A DNA stretch of 64,000 nt from CAUZWH01 sp965224275 (GTDB lineage: Bacteria > Pseudomonadota > Alphaproteobacteria > SHVV01). The stretch covers positions 496,001 through 560,000 of the forward strand of contig CBDCYR010000002.1 of the NCBI GenBank assembly GCA_965224275.1. Direction: 5' to 3'. The position numbers and the translations under genes were made by a program. A model generated the notes under the pieces. The model was not told where the DNA came from and searched no databases. It saw only the letters and a program-made list of their open reading frames with translations. Positions within the stretch are counted from its first letter, which is position 1, and each line of letters starts with the position of its first letter. Shown piece by piece: positions 38,220-47,762 of the stretch.

Positions 38220-38678
38220 CTACGCCTGCAGCAGTTCCTTGACGATCTTACTGCACTTCGCGAAATCCATTTGACCCGGATAGCGCTGACGCAGTGTCGT
38301 CATGATCCGTCCCATATCTTTGAGCCCGGTCGCCGCACATTCTTCGATCACCTTGCGGCTTGCATCCGTCACCTCGTCTTCGCTCAATTGCTGCGGCAAA
38401 TAGTCTTCGATGACCCCTATTTCCTCACGTTCTTTTTGCGCAAGTTCGGGTCGATTGCCTTTTTCATACAGGTCGATGCTTTCGCCCCGCTGGCGCACCA
38501 TGGTCTGCAACATCAGCAGAATATCGTCGTCCGCCAGCGGTTGATCTTTGCCGTCGCTTCGCGCCGCTATATCGCGATCTTTGAGGGCCGCAAGAATCAG
38601 CCGCAAGGTGGAAACCCTACGCTGGTCCTTGGCCTTCATCGCGGATTTGAGAGCATCGCTCAGGCGCGTTCGAAGCAT
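38220..38678 (-). CDS. GatB/YqeY domain protein
   Basis: A 152-residue protein of the YqeY family, related to the tail domain of GatB of the amidotransferase that makes Gln-tRNA(Gln). Features are LRTRLSDALKSAMKAKDQRRVSTLRLILAA at the start and GLKDMGRIMTTLRQRYPGQMDF near the end. The position immediately upstream of dnaG is conserved in alphaproteobacteria. Its exact role is not established. It is divergent from carA, with 261 bases between the start codons. Confidence 0.92.
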   Translation of the reverse strand: MLRTRLSDALKSAMKAKDQRRVSTLRLILAALKDRDIAARSDGKDQPLADDDILLMLQTMVRQRGESIDLYEKGNRPELAQKEREEIGVIEDYLPQQLSEDEVTDASRKVIEECAATGLKDMGRIMTTLRQRYPGQMDFAKCSKIVKELLQA

Positions 38679-38799
38679 ACAAAGCTCGACATGCTGGCGC
38701 AGGAAACAAACATCCTACACCCATTTCGGCCGCACTGTCGAATCGCCAATTTATCGGTAAGATATTGATATAACTAAACTAATTTCCAAGCAAAGCGCC

Positions 38800-38828
38800 T
38801 TGACGGCGCCCGCCGCGTTGCTTATGGT
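38800..38828 (+). promoter_or_regulatory. Predicted sigma-70 promoter of carAB
   Basis: TTGACG (38800-38805) and TATGGT (38823-38828) are separated by 17 bases and precede carA by about 110 bases. This is the best match in the divergent yqeY-carA region. The implied leader of about 105 bases contains a short ORF (ATG at 38840, 25 codons, stop at 38915-38917) that could be translated before carA; no pyrimidine-specific signal is apparent. Confidence 0.45.
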
Positions 38829-38939
38829 CGCGCCGACCCATGGCTCTGGAAGCGGCCCTAAATGCCGCCAATCGGGAACCAACGGAGTTCTCACATACCT
38901 GCGGGGGCTCGGGTTGAAAATTGCCAGGAGCAAGCCCGT

Positions 38940-40109
38940 TTGGCCGCTACGATAACGTCTGAAAGCGCGACCGCGGTGTTGGTGCTCGCAGACGGAACCG
39001 TATTTTGGGGCAAAGGAGCGGGCGCGAAGGGTATCGCGGTTGGTGAGGTGTGTTTCAACACATCGATGACCGGATACCAGGAGATCCTTACCGATCCGTC
39101 TTACGCCGGACAGCTGATCACCTTCACGTTCCCCCATATCGGCAACATTGGCACCAACGATGACGACCTCGAAGCGACTATGCCCGCGGCGTGCGGTTTC
39201 GTTCTTGAGGCGGCAATCACCGAGCCATCGAATTTTCGCAGTTCGACATCACTCTCCGCCTGGCTCGACCGGGTCTCGCTACCTGGGATAGCCGGCGTCG
39301 ACTGCCGTCGACTGACCCGCCTGATCCGCGATGGCGGGCCGCAGGCAGGCGCGCTCTGCCACCTGGATCGTTCCGATTCCACCTCCCCGAAAGATCTGTT
39401 GGATCGAGCGCAGGCGTGGCCAGGTCTCGAGGGTATGGATCTGGCTAAACAGGTGTGCTGCCGCGAAACCTATGCCTGGACCCAATCGCGCTGGTCGCTC
39501 GAGGGTGGATACGCCACCCAACGGCAACCGCGTTTCAACGTGGTCGCCGTGGATTTCGGCGCCAAACGCAATATTTTGCGCAGCCTCGCCGCAAATGGTT
39601 GCGCGGTTACGGTCGTCCCTGCAAACGCATCTGCGGATGAGGTTCTGAGTCATCGACCCGATGGTGTTTTCTTATCCAACGGACCCGGAGATCCTGCAGC
39701 GACTGGCGCCTATGCCGTCCCGATGATCAAACGCGTGATCGCTGCCGAGGTTCCGGTGTTTGGTATTTGCCTCGGTTTTCAAATGCTTGCGATCGCACTC
39801 GGTGCAAAGACCGGCAAGATGTTCAGAGGCCACCGCGGAGCCAACCACCCGGTCAAAGACCTTGCGACCGGCAAAGTCGAGATTACCAGCCAGAACCACG
39901 GCTTCGAAGTCGATGCTGAAACGCTACCGGCGGGCGTACGGGCGACCCACATCTCCCTGTTCGACGGATCACTCGAAGGTCTTGCGATCGACGGCAAGCC
40001 GGTCTTCGGTGTGCAATACCACCCCGAGGCGTCGCCCGGACCCCAGGATTCAGCGTATTTGTTCGAGCGATTTACCGAGCTGATGTCACAAAAAACGGCC
40101 GCAGGCTGA
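38940..40109 (+). CDS. carA: Carbamoyl-phosphate synthase small subunit CarA
   Basis: A 389-residue glutamine amidotransferase subunit that supplies ammonia to CarB for arginine and pyrimidine synthesis. The N-terminal part has FNTSMTGYQEILTDPSYAGQ; the class I amidotransferase domain has FLSNGPGDP, the nucleophile Cys in VFGICLGFQML, and His-Glu in QYHPEASPGP. The likely start is the TTG at 38940, placed 9 bases after AGGAG; the open frame extends upstream to 38862 but with no similarity. carB begins one base after its stop. Confidence 0.96.
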   Translation: MAATITSESATAVLVLADGTVFWGKGAGAKGIAVGEVCFNTSMTGYQEILTDPSYAGQLITFTFPHIGNIGTNDDDLEATMPAACGFVLEAAITEPSNFRSSTSLSAWLDRVSLPGIAGVDCRRLTRLIRDGGPQAGALCHLDRSDSTSPKDLLDRAQAWPGLEGMDLAKQVCCRETYAWTQSRWSLEGGYATQRQPRFNVVAVDFGAKRNILRSLAANGCAVTVVPANASADEVLSHRPDGVFLSNGPGDPAATGAYAVPMIKRVIAAEVPVFGICLGFQMLAIALGAKTGKMFRGHRGANHPVKDLATGKVEITSQNHGFEVDAETLPAGVRATHISLFDGSLEGLAIDGKPVFGVQYHPEASPGPQDSAYLFERFTELMSQKTAAG

Positions 40110-40110
40110 G

Positions 40111-43100
40111 ATGCCGCGACGCACTGATATCGAAACAATCCTGATCGTCGGCGCCGGCCCGATTGTTATCGGCCAAGCCTGCGAATTCGATTATTCGGGA
40201 ACCCAGGCGTGCAAGACACTCCGCGCCGAAGGTTATCGAATCGTCCTGATCAACTCGAACCCGGCCACGATCATGACCGATCCCGACCTGGCCGATGCGA
40301 CTTACATTGAGCCGATCACGCCGGAAATCGTTACCAGGATAATCGAACGCGAGAAGCCTGACGCGCTGCTCTCGACCATGGGGGGCCAGACCGCGCTGAA
40401 CATGGCTGCGAAACTGGCCGAGGACGGAGTCTTGTCAAAGTTCGGGGTTGAGCTCATCGGCGCTTCGCTGGAGACCATTCAGCGCGCCGAAGATCGGGAT
40501 CTCTTCCGTGAGACGATGTTTCAAGCCGGCCTCGAGTGCGCGCGCGGGCGCATGGTCGATAACATCGAGCACGCGCGCGAAGCGCTCGAGGAAACCGGTT
40601 TGCCGGCGATTGTCCGCCCCTCATTCACGCTTGGCGGATCCGGCGGCGGAGTCGCTTACAACCGCGAAGAGTTCGATCTAATCGTTACCGCGGGCCTTGA
40701 TACCTCCCCGGTCGGCACCGTCTTGATCGAGGAGTCCCTGCTCGGCTGGAAGGAATTCGAGATGGAGGTGGTCCGCGACAAAGCGGACAATTGCATCATT
40801 ATTTGCTCGATCGAAAATGTCGATCCGATGGGCATTCATACCGGCGATTCGATAACCGTGGCGCCGGCTTTGACACTGACCGACAAAGAATACCAGGTGA
40901 TGCGCAACGCCTCGATCACGGTGCTGCGCAAGATTGGCGTCGAGACCGGAGGAGCCAACGTGCAATTCGCTGTTAAACCGGCGAGCGGGCGTTTGGTCGT
41001 GATTGAAATGAATCCGCGGGTTTCACGGTCCTCAGCATTGGCTTCGAAAGCGACCGGTTTTCCGATCGCCAAGGTCGCCGCCCGGCTGGCTGTTGGGTAT
41101 ACGCTCGATGAACTCGACAATGACATTACCGGCGTTACGCCAGCATCGTTCGAGCCAACGATCGACTACATCGTCACCAAAATACCGCGTTTCACGTTCG
41201 AGAAATTTCCCGGTACCGAGGCGCTGCTCACCACCTCCATGAAGTCGGTGGGCGAGGCCATGGCAATCGGCCGCAATTTCGCTGAATCCCTGCAAAAAGG
41301 GTTGCGTTCAATGGAGACCGATCTTACCGGTCTCAACGAAATCACACCCCCGGCAACGGACGGTTCCGGGAATGCGCAAGCGGTGCGCGACGCGATTCGT
41401 GCCCAGCTCGCCCTACCGACGCCAGACCGTGTCCTGCTGATTGCCGATGCGATTCGCCACGGCCTATCGATTGAAGAGATCCACACGGCCTGTCGCTACG
41501 ACCCCTGGTTCATTCGCCAGATTAGTGAGATCGTCGACGCCGAGGCTGCGGTTCGCGATGGCGGCTTGCCGACCGGGTTGAACGGCTTTCTCACGCTTAA
41601 GAAGCTCGGCTTCTCGGATGCGAGGCTCGCCGAGCTCGACGGCAGCGATGAAGCCAGCGTTGCCAAGAAACGAGTGGCGCTGACGGCGCTGCCCGTGTTC
41701 AAGCGCGTCGACACCTGCGCCGCAGAGTTCGAATCGCGGACACCGTACATGTACTCCTCCTACGAGGGCGACGGGGCCCGGGCTCCGGAGTGTGAGGCTT
41801 ACCCCAGCGACCGCGACAAAATAATTATTCTCGGTGGCGGGCCGAATCGGATTGGCCAGGGGATCGAGTTCGACTACTGCTGCGTCCATGCCGCCTACAG
41901 CCTTAAGGAGGCGGGGTACGAGACCATCATGGTCAATTGCAACCCCGAAACAGTGTCGACCGACTACGATACATCGGACCGGCTCTACTTCGAACCACTA
42001 ACGGTCGAGAATTTGCTCGACATTATCAGGGTCGAACGAACCTCGGGTCATCTCACCGGCGTCATTGTGCAGTTCGGCGGCCAGACGCCTCTCAAGCTGG
42101 CGAAGGGCTTATCCGCGGCCGGCGTGCCCATTCTCGGCACTTCCCCCGACGCTATCGACCTCGCCGAAGACCGGAGAAGATTTCAGGCGTTGTTGGCTGA
42201 TCTTGATCTAAAGCAGCCAGCCAACGGTACCGCCACGTCCGAGGCTGAAGCGCTGGTCATTGCCGAGCGTATCGGGTTTCCCGTGGTGATTCGGCCCTCT
42301 TACGTGCTTGGCGGCCGGGCGATGGAGATCGTCCACAGCACCGACGAACTCAAGCGCTACTTCGGCAATGTCGTGCGAGTTACCGATGACAGCCCGGTGT
42401 TGCTCGATAGCTATTTGCGCGATGCGGTCGAGATCGATGTCGACGCGGTCGCCGATGGAGAGACGGTGTTTATTGCCGGCATTCTCGAGCACATAGAGGA
42501 GGCGGGCATTCATTCAGGCGACTCCGCATGCTCGTTGCCGCCCTACTCGCTCGCGCCGGACATGATCGCCGAGATCGAACGTCAAACCATCGCCCTGGCA
42601 CGGGGCCTCCAAGTGATCGGCCTGATGAATGTGCAGTTCGCTATCCAAGATGGCACGGTCTACGTGCTCGAGGTCAATCCACGCGCCAGTCGCACCGTTC
42701 CGTTTGTCGCAAAAGCAATCGGTGAGCCCATCGCCAAGATCGCCGCGCGCGTGATGGCAGGTGAGAAACTTTCCCGGTTTGATCTGCGCGCTCGCACACC
42801 AACGCACACGGCGGTAAAGGAGGCTGTATTCCCGTTTGCCCGCTTCCCCGGTGTGGACATCATTTTGGGACCCGAAATGAAATCGACCGGCGAGGTCATG
42901 GGGCTCGATCGCGATTTTGCCCGCGCATTTGCCAAATCCCAGCTTGCGAGCGGCGTCATTCTGCCGCTCGCGGGTAGCGTATTTCTATCGGTCAAAGACA
43001 GTGATAAACCGGCCGCGACAGAGACCGCCCGGCGCTTGGTCGACCTCGGATTCTCCTTAATCGCAACGCGCGGCACCGCCGCACATTTGGGCACCAATGG

Positions 43101-43380
43101 GTTAGACGTCTCGCTTGTCAATAAAGTTGCCGAGGGGCGACCACATATCGTCGATCAAATCAAAAACGGCGAAATCGATTTGATTATCAATACCACCGAA
43201 GGTGCCCAGGCGATTGCTGACAGTTACGAGCTTCGGCGCTCAGCGCTCATCGCCAGAATTCCGTATTACACGACAATCGCTGGTGCGCGAGCCGCGGTCG
43301 TGGCGATCGACACCCTCCAGTCCGGCATGCTTGAGGTCGCCCCGCTTCAATCCTATTCTAATAGATTGGCGGCGGTGTAA
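40111..43380 (+). CDS. carB: Carbamoyl-phosphate synthase large subunit CarB
   Basis: A 1089-residue enzyme that makes carbamoyl phosphate from bicarbonate, ATP and ammonia delivered by CarA. The two homologous ATP-grasp halves are clear (LIVGAGPIVIGQACEFDYSG near the start and IILGGGPNRIGQGIEFDYCC near residue 570), followed by the C-terminal MGS-like allosteric domain (SLIATRGTAAHLGTNGLDV). The sequence is complete with no damaged motifs. The gene follows carA by one base and is followed by greA, the usual alphaproteobacterial order. Confidence 0.97.
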   Translation: MPRRTDIETILIVGAGPIVIGQACEFDYSGTQACKTLRAEGYRIVLINSNPATIMTDPDLADATYIEPITPEIVTRIIEREKPDALLSTMGGQTALNMAAKLAEDGVLSKFGVELIGASLETIQRAEDRDLFRETMFQAGLECARGRMVDNIEHAREALEETGLPAIVRPSFTLGGSGGGVAYNREEFDLIVTAGLDTSPVGTVLIEESLLGWKEFEMEVVRDKADNCIIICSIENVDPMGIHTGDSITVAPALTLTDKEYQVMRNASITVLRKIGVETGGANVQFAVKPASGRLVVIEMNPRVSRSSALASKATGFPIAKVAARLAVGYTLDELDNDITGVTPASFEPTIDYIVTKIPRFTFEKFPGTEALLTTSMKSVGEAMAIGRNFAESLQKGLRSMETDLTGLNEITPPATDGSGNAQAVRDAIRAQLALPTPDRVLLIADAIRHGLSIEEIHTACRYDPWFIRQISEIVDAEAAVRDGGLPTGLNGFLTLKKLGFSDARLAELDGSDEASVAKKRVALTALPVFKRVDTCAAEFESRTPYMYSSYEGDGARAPECEAYPSDRDKIIILGGGPNRIGQGIEFDYCCVHAAYSLKEAGYETIMVNCNPETVSTDYDTSDRLYFEPLTVENLLDIIRVERTSGHLTGVIVQFGGQTPLKLAKGLSAAGVPILGTSPDAIDLAEDRRRFQALLADLDLKQPANGTATSEAEALVIAERIGFPVVIRPSYVLGGRAMEIVHSTDELKRYFGNVVRVTDDSPVLLDSYLRDAVEIDVDAVADGETVFIAGILEHIEEAGIHSGDSACSLPPYSLAPDMIAEIERQTIALARGLQVIGLMNVQFAIQDGTVYVLEVNPRASRTVPFVAKAIGEPIAKIAARVMAGEKLSRFDLRARTPTHTAVKEAVFPFARFPGVDIILGPEMKSTGEVMGLDRDFARAFAKSQLASGVILPLAGSVFLSVKDSDKPAATETARRLVDLGFSLIATRGTAAHLGTNGLDVSLVNKVAEGRPHIVDQIKNGEIDLIINTTEGAQAIADSYELRRSALIARIPYYTTIAGARAAVVAIDTLQSGMLEVAPLQSYSNRLAAV

Positions 43381-43430
43381 GTACTCCGCGACTTGTAGCG
43401 GCCGGCGCGTCCCTCGATCTAGGCGGGTAC

Positions 43431-43904
43431 ATGGACAAGGAACCGATGACTGTCGATGGATATCGGCAGATGCAGGAAGAGGTTAAGAAGCTCAGGTCGA
43501 TCGAACGCCCGGCGGTCGTTAGAGCGATCTCTGAGGCGCGTGAGCATGGGGACATTTCGGAAAACGCGGAGTATCACGCCGCGAAGGAACGCCAAGGCTT
43601 CATCGAAGCACGTGTCGCCGATCTTGAAGACAAGATCAGTCGCGCCGAGGTAATCGACGTCTCGAAGCTAACGGGGTCGACGGTCACCTTCGGTGCCACG
43701 GTCAAGCTTGTCGACGAGGAAAGCGGTGGTAAATCCACCTATCAGATCGTCGGCACGTCAGAGGGCGACATCAAGGCTGGAAAGCTAGCGGTTTCGGCGC
43801 CGCTGGCGCGCGCGTTGATTGGCAAATCCAAGGGCGACTCGGTGGAAGTGGCGACCCCGAGCGGCGATAAGTATTACGAGATCCTCGCCGTCACGTTTAA
43901 GTAA
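43431..43904 (+). CDS. greA: Transcription elongation factor GreA
   Basis: A 157-residue factor that reactivates backtracked RNA polymerase by stimulating transcript cleavage. The N-terminal antiparallel coiled coil contains AREHGDISENAEYHAAKERQ, with the acidic tip residues D and E, and the C-terminal FKBP-like domain ends in SPLGRALIGK-like SAPLARALIGKSKGD and VEVATPSGDKYYEILAV. Length is typical. It follows carB by 50 bases and is probably co-transcribed. Confidence 0.96.
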   Translation: MDKEPMTVDGYRQMQEEVKKLRSIERPAVVRAISEAREHGDISENAEYHAAKERQGFIEARVADLEDKISRAEVIDVSKLTGSTVTFGATVKLVDEESGGKSTYQIVGTSEGDIKAGKLAVSAPLARALIGKSKGDSVEVATPSGDKYYEILAVTFK

Positions 43905-43950
43905 CCCACCATAACACACCGAGGTCAGAAGCGGGCCGAACGGAGTTATT

Positions 43951-44418
43951 CTAAAGCGGTACGCCCGGTTCAAGTTTGGATGCCCGAATCGCCAGGGAAC
44001 TTTTTACGTTGCCGACGCTTGGCGCCGCCGTTAACTCAGTGGTGAGAAAACGCTGGTAAGCGTCCCAATCGGCGGCCACGATCTTGAGGTAGAAATCTGT
44101 CTCGCCCGCCAGCATGTAGCACTCGCGCACCATTGGCCACGTCGCTACCAACGCTTCGAAAGCAGTAAGATCGGCTTCGGCTTGGCTGTTAAGTCCGACT
44201 TGGGCGAACACGGTGACACCGAATCCGAGTCTGGCGCCGTTGAGGTCAGCGTGGTAGCCGCGAATATAGTCGGCCTCCTCCAGCGCCCGCACGCGACGCA
44301 AACAAGGTGGTGCGGATATCCCGACGCGCCGCGCCAACTCGACATTGGTAATACGCCCGTTGGCCTGAAGGTCGCGTAGAATGCGTTTGTCAATCTCGTC
44401 GAGTTTGACTCGCGCCAC
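43951..44418 (-). CDS. Lrp/AsnC-family transcriptional regulator
   Basis: A 155-residue feast/famine regulator: N-terminal helix-turn-helix (LDEIDKRILRDLQANGRITN, ELARRVGISAPPCLRRVRAL) and C-terminal RAM domain (VTVFAQVGLNSQAEADLTAF, VRECYMLAGETDFYLKIVA). Such proteins sense amino acids as octamers. The GTG at 44418 is chosen because GGGGAG lies 6 bases upstream. It is divergent from the ELM1-family gene. In rhizobia an lrp gene is also found near trxB and lsrB, so this neighbourhood is probably old. Confidence 0.92.
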   Translation of the reverse strand: MARVKLDEIDKRILRDLQANGRITNVELARRVGISAPPCLRRVRALEEADYIRGYHADLNGARLGFGVTVFAQVGLNSQAEADLTAFEALVATWPMVRECYMLAGETDFYLKIVAADWDAYQRFLTTELTAAPSVGNVKSSLAIRASKLEPGVPL

Positions 44419-44553
44419 GAATTTCTCCCCAGATAGTCTTTTGGCGGCTCGGCACTGCGACATTATGTATAACATTGTTTCGAAAAACGGTAACTATCTT
44501 TCGTTTTTTACGGTCTGTGGTACCTCCAACGATTCTCGGATTCGCTATGCGAG

Positions 44554-44571
44554 ACCGGCTTATGAGCCGGT
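44554..44571 (+). other. Perfect hairpin just upstream of the ELM1-family gene
   Basis: ACCGGCT (44554-44560) and AGCCGGT (44565-44571) form a perfect 7-bp stem with loop TATG, ending 16 bases before the ELM1 start codon. It has no T-run. It could hinder ribosome access or be an operator in the divergent lrp/ELM1 region. Confidence 0.4.
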
Positions 44572-44587
44572 TTACCACTGATAACCG

Positions 44588-45604
44588 ATGCCAACGGACG
44601 TCGATCAAGCCCTACCTCCGCCCCCCGAGACTGAGTTGTCTTGCTGGGTACTGTCCGATGGCAAAGCCGGGACGGAAAACCAATGTATTGGCCTGGCGGA
44701 GGCGGTCGGTCTCGACTTCTCCGTCAAACGAATCGCCCCGCGCAAGGTTTGGCGACACCTACCGACGCGCTTATGGACATGGATGGTGGGGACGACACCC
44801 AACAAATCACTCGCGCGCAACAGCGATACGCTGACGCCACCGTGGCCTGACCTGCTCATCGCCTCGGGCCGCGCCAGCGTCGCTTATGCCGTCGCGATCA
44901 AACGCGCCTCGCGCGGGCGCACATTTGCCGTCCAGGTCCAGAATCCTCGTGTTCCGCCACATTATTTCGATCTCGTCATACCGCCGCGCCATGACCATCT
45001 CAACGCAGCCAATGTCATCAGCACGATGGGCGCACTAAACCGGGTTACCCCGCAGCGTCTGACCCAAGCTGCCGGACAATTTGCGGCGTTGCTCGCCGAT
45101 CTGCCGCGTCCCCTGATTGCCGTCCTGATAGGTGGATCCAATCGCGCCTACAGCATGACGGCCACGGATACCCGTGCGCTCACCGAAGGCCTGACTCGAT
45201 TGGTCGCGGACGAAGGCGCCGGGCTGGCGGTAACGACGTCGCGGCGCACGGGTAGCGATAACGCGGCGCGCCTCCACGAGGGACTGGCCCAACTTCCGAG
45301 CGTTCTGTGGGATGGTTCAGGCGAAAACCCTTATTTTGGCTTCCTGGCTCACGCCGATGCCATTGTCGTCACCGCCGATTCAGTATCGATGACGTCGGAA
45401 GCCTGCAGCACGGGAAAGCCGGTCTATATTGCCGCACTGTCGGGTGGGTCGGCCAAATTTCGCGAGTTCCATCGTACCTTGGCGCAGGCCGGATATACCC
45501 AACCGTTTGAGGGACGGCTTAACGTTGCCGCCCCCAAACGGCTTGACGAGACCGCCACCATCGCTGCTGAAGTCCGCCGCCGGCTCGGCTTGCCAAATCT
45601 GTGA
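44588..45604 (+). CDS. ELM1-family (mitochondrial fission ELM1-like) protein
   Basis: A 338-residue protein of the ELM1/DUF1022 family, named after a plant mitochondrial fission factor and common in alphaproteobacteria. Hallmarks are SCWVLSDGKAGTENQCIGLA, RTFAVQVQNPRVPPHYFDLV, IPPRHDHL and the glycosyltransferase-like C-terminal part NPYFGFLAHADAIVVTADSVSM. The bacterial role is unknown, though the fold resembles GT-B glycosyltransferases. The start at 44588 lacks a clear ribosome-binding site. Confidence 0.9.
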   Translation: MPTDVDQALPPPPETELSCWVLSDGKAGTENQCIGLAEAVGLDFSVKRIAPRKVWRHLPTRLWTWMVGTTPNKSLARNSDTLTPPWPDLLIASGRASVAYAVAIKRASRGRTFAVQVQNPRVPPHYFDLVIPPRHDHLNAANVISTMGALNRVTPQRLTQAAGQFAALLADLPRPLIAVLIGGSNRAYSMTATDTRALTEGLTRLVADEGAGLAVTTSRRTGSDNAARLHEGLAQLPSVLWDGSGENPYFGFLAHADAIVVTADSVSMTSEACSTGKPVYIAALSGGSAKFREFHRTLAQAGYTQPFEGRLNVAAPKRLDETATIAAEVRRRLGLPNL

Positions 45605-45746
45605 ACCGCCGACCGAGGGAAGATCAACACCGCTAATTGCGGGTGGCGACGCGGCGCGAACGCCTATAAATATAATGCAGGAATCGTTGACGTCGAAACG
45701 AGCGCGCAGTGCGGTTCGTTTATCTGGATTGCTTCAGGAACACGTA

Positions 45747-46709
45747 ATGTCTACACATCACCACAGTCCCATTATCATTCTCGGATCCGGGCCTGCCGGT
45801 CTGACCGCCGCGATCTACGCCGCGCGCGGTGGCCACAAGCCGTTACTCATTCACGGCATTCAACCGGGTGGTCAGATGACCATCACGACCGACGTCGAGA
45901 ACTACCCGGGCTTTGCCGACGTGGTCCAGGGTCCCTGGCTGATGGATCAGATGCAGGAACAGGCCACCAGCGTCGGCACTGATTTCATCAGCGATATTAT
46001 CACCCATGTCGATTTCAGCCGGCGCCCGTTTCAGTGCGCCGGTGATAGCGGTGACACCTATAGTGGCGACACCCTCGTTGTTTCGACCGGCGCTCAGGCG
46101 CGTTGGCTGGGCATCGATAGTGAGCAAAAATTCAAGGGATTCGGCGTTTCTGCCTGTGCGACCTGCGATGGGTTTTTCTTCCGCGACAAGGAGGTCCTGG
46201 TTGTCGGCGGCGGCAATACCGCGGTCGAGGAAGCGCTCTATCTCACCAACCATGCAACCAAGGTCACCTTGGTACACAGGCGCGACTCACTGCGCGCTGA
46301 GAAGATCCTGCAAGACAGGTTGTTCGCCAACGAGAAGATCGAGATCGTTTGGAACCACGTGGTCGACGAAGTGATCGGCAACGACGATCCCCCCGATGTC
46401 TCGGGGGTACGCCTGCGCGACGTCACCAACGGGGCGACACAAGACCTCGCCATTGATGGTGTATTTGTTGCGATTGGCCATATCCCGGAAACCCACCTGT
46501 TCAAAGGTCAACTCGAAATGGACGAGGACGGGTACTTAGTGACCAAAGCCGATTCGACGCTCACCAGCGTGCCTGGTGTTTTCGCCGCCGGCGACGTGCA
46601 GGACAAAATCTATCGCCAAGCCGTCACGGCCGCCGGCACTGGCTGCATGGCGGCGTTAGAAGCGGCCAAGTTTCTCGCTGAGAGCGAAATCGCCATTGCC
46701 GCCGAGTAA
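45747..46709 (+). CDS. trxB: Thioredoxin reductase TrxB
   Basis: A 320-residue flavoprotein that reduces thioredoxin with NADPH. FAD-binding GSGPAGLTAAIYAARGG, redox-active Cys137 and Cys140 in CATCDG, NADPH-binding VVGGGNTAVEEALYL and the C-terminal GVFAAGDVQDKIYRQAVTAA are all present. The ATG at 45747 is used, 6 bases after AGGAA; the open frame upstream to 45429 overlaps the ELM1 gene and is not conserved. lsrB follows after 21 bases, a pairing also known in rhizobia. Confidence 0.96.
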   Translation: MSTHHHSPIIILGSGPAGLTAAIYAARGGHKPLLIHGIQPGGQMTITTDVENYPGFADVVQGPWLMDQMQEQATSVGTDFISDIITHVDFSRRPFQCAGDSGDTYSGDTLVVSTGAQARWLGIDSEQKFKGFGVSACATCDGFFFRDKEVLVVGGGNTAVEEALYLTNHATKVTLVHRRDSLRAEKILQDRLFANEKIEIVWNHVVDEVIGNDDPPDVSGVRLRDVTNGATQDLAIDGVFVAIGHIPETHLFKGQLEMDEDGYLVTKADSTLTSVPGVFAAGDVQDKIYRQAVTAAGTGCMAALEAAKFLAESEIAIAAE

Positions 46710-46730
46710 CGGTAAGGGACAGGCTCCCCG

Positions 46731-47648
46731 ATGGCGACGTCCGGCAGGCAATTGGATTGGGACAAACTGCGGGTCTTTCACGCGGTTGCCCAAGCCGGTA
46801 GCTTCACGCGCGCGGGTGAGCAACTCAATCTTAGCCAGTCTGCGGTCAGCCGCCAGATCAGCGCGCTCGAAGAAAGCCTATCGGTGGCGTTGTTTCACCG
46901 CCATGCACGGGGCCTAATTCTCACCGAACCCGGCGAAGCCCTCTACGAGACCGCCCATGAAGTGTCCGGCAAGCTCGCAATCGCCGAAGCTGTTATCGGT
47001 GAGTCCCGCGACAAGCCGAGCGGCGAGCTTAAGATCACCACCACCGTCGGATTTGGTTCGTTGTGGCTGACACCACGGCTTGGCGAATTTCTCGAACTCT
47101 ATCCCGAGATCAGCGTTGCCCTGCTGGTTGATGATCATGAACTCGACCTCAGTATGCGTGAGGCCGATGTCGGCATTCGTATGCGGCCGTCGACTCAACC
47201 CGATCTTGTCCAGCGGCGGTTGATGCGTATGCATCACCACCTCTATGCATCGCAAAATTACGTGCAGAAATATGGCCTGCCGCAAACCGCAGCCGATCTC
47301 GATAGTCATCGATTGATCGTGTGGGGAGCCAATGTCTCAGCCCCCGTGCCGGAGGTAAACTGGCTGCTTCATTCAGATACCGGGGCCGGCGTGCGACGCG
47401 CTGTTCTTCGCGTCAATAGCGTGCAAGGACTGATGATCAGTGTTGAAACGGGAATTGGGATCGCGTCGTTACCTGACTATTTGGCGCGTGACCCATGCGA
47501 AGCAGGACTGTTGACACGCATCCTCCCCGACCTCGAAGTCCCCGCCTATGACATCTACTTCGTCTATCCCGAGGAGCTTCGCAACACCAAGCGTATCACC
47601 ACGTTCCGCGACTTCATTGTGGATAAAGTTGCGGAGTGGGAGTTCTAG
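46731..47648 (+). CDS. lsrB: LsrB/VtlR-type LysR regulator
   Basis: A 305-residue LysR protein (LDWDKLRVFHAVAQAGSFTR, LNLSQSAVSRQISALE, FHRHARGLILTEPGEALY, and C-terminal TTFRDFIVDKVAEWEF). These stretches closely match what I remember of Sinorhizobium LsrB and Brucella/Agrobacterium VtlR, redox-linked regulators that also activate adjacent abcR small-RNA genes. Here it follows trxB directly and a structured RNA candidate lies 100 bases downstream, the same order. Orthology is inferred from sequence pattern and synteny. Confidence 0.85.
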   Translation: MATSGRQLDWDKLRVFHAVAQAGSFTRAGEQLNLSQSAVSRQISALEESLSVALFHRHARGLILTEPGEALYETAHEVSGKLAIAEAVIGESRDKPSGELKITTTVGFGSLWLTPRLGEFLELYPEISVALLVDDHELDLSMREADVGIRMRPSTQPDLVQRRLMRMHHHLYASQNYVQKYGLPQTAADLDSHRLIVWGANVSAPVPEVNWLLHSDTGAGVRRAVLRVNSVQGLMISVETGIGIASLPDYLARDPCEAGLLTRILPDLEVPAYDIYFVYPEELRNTKRITTFRDFIVDKVAEWEF

Positions 47649-47748
47649 AAAGGCACACCCGCTTGTGGATAACAGCTATGCAAATAGCGCATGGCTGGGT
47701 TGTTAATAATTCCCTACACGCTGTTTGGTTGCGGGCATATATCTTAAT

Positions 47749-47762
47749 ACAACGAATGTTGT
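47749..47762. promoter_or_regulatory. Inverted repeat upstream of the small RNA candidate
   Basis: ACAAC-GAAT-GTTGT is a perfect 5-bp inverted repeat in the AT-rich stretch after lsrB. It could be an LsrB (LysR-type) binding site or the first hairpin of the RNA. A TTAATA box at 47744-47749 is a possible -10 element, but no good -35 hexamer at 17 bases is seen (CTGTTT). Confidence 0.35.
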
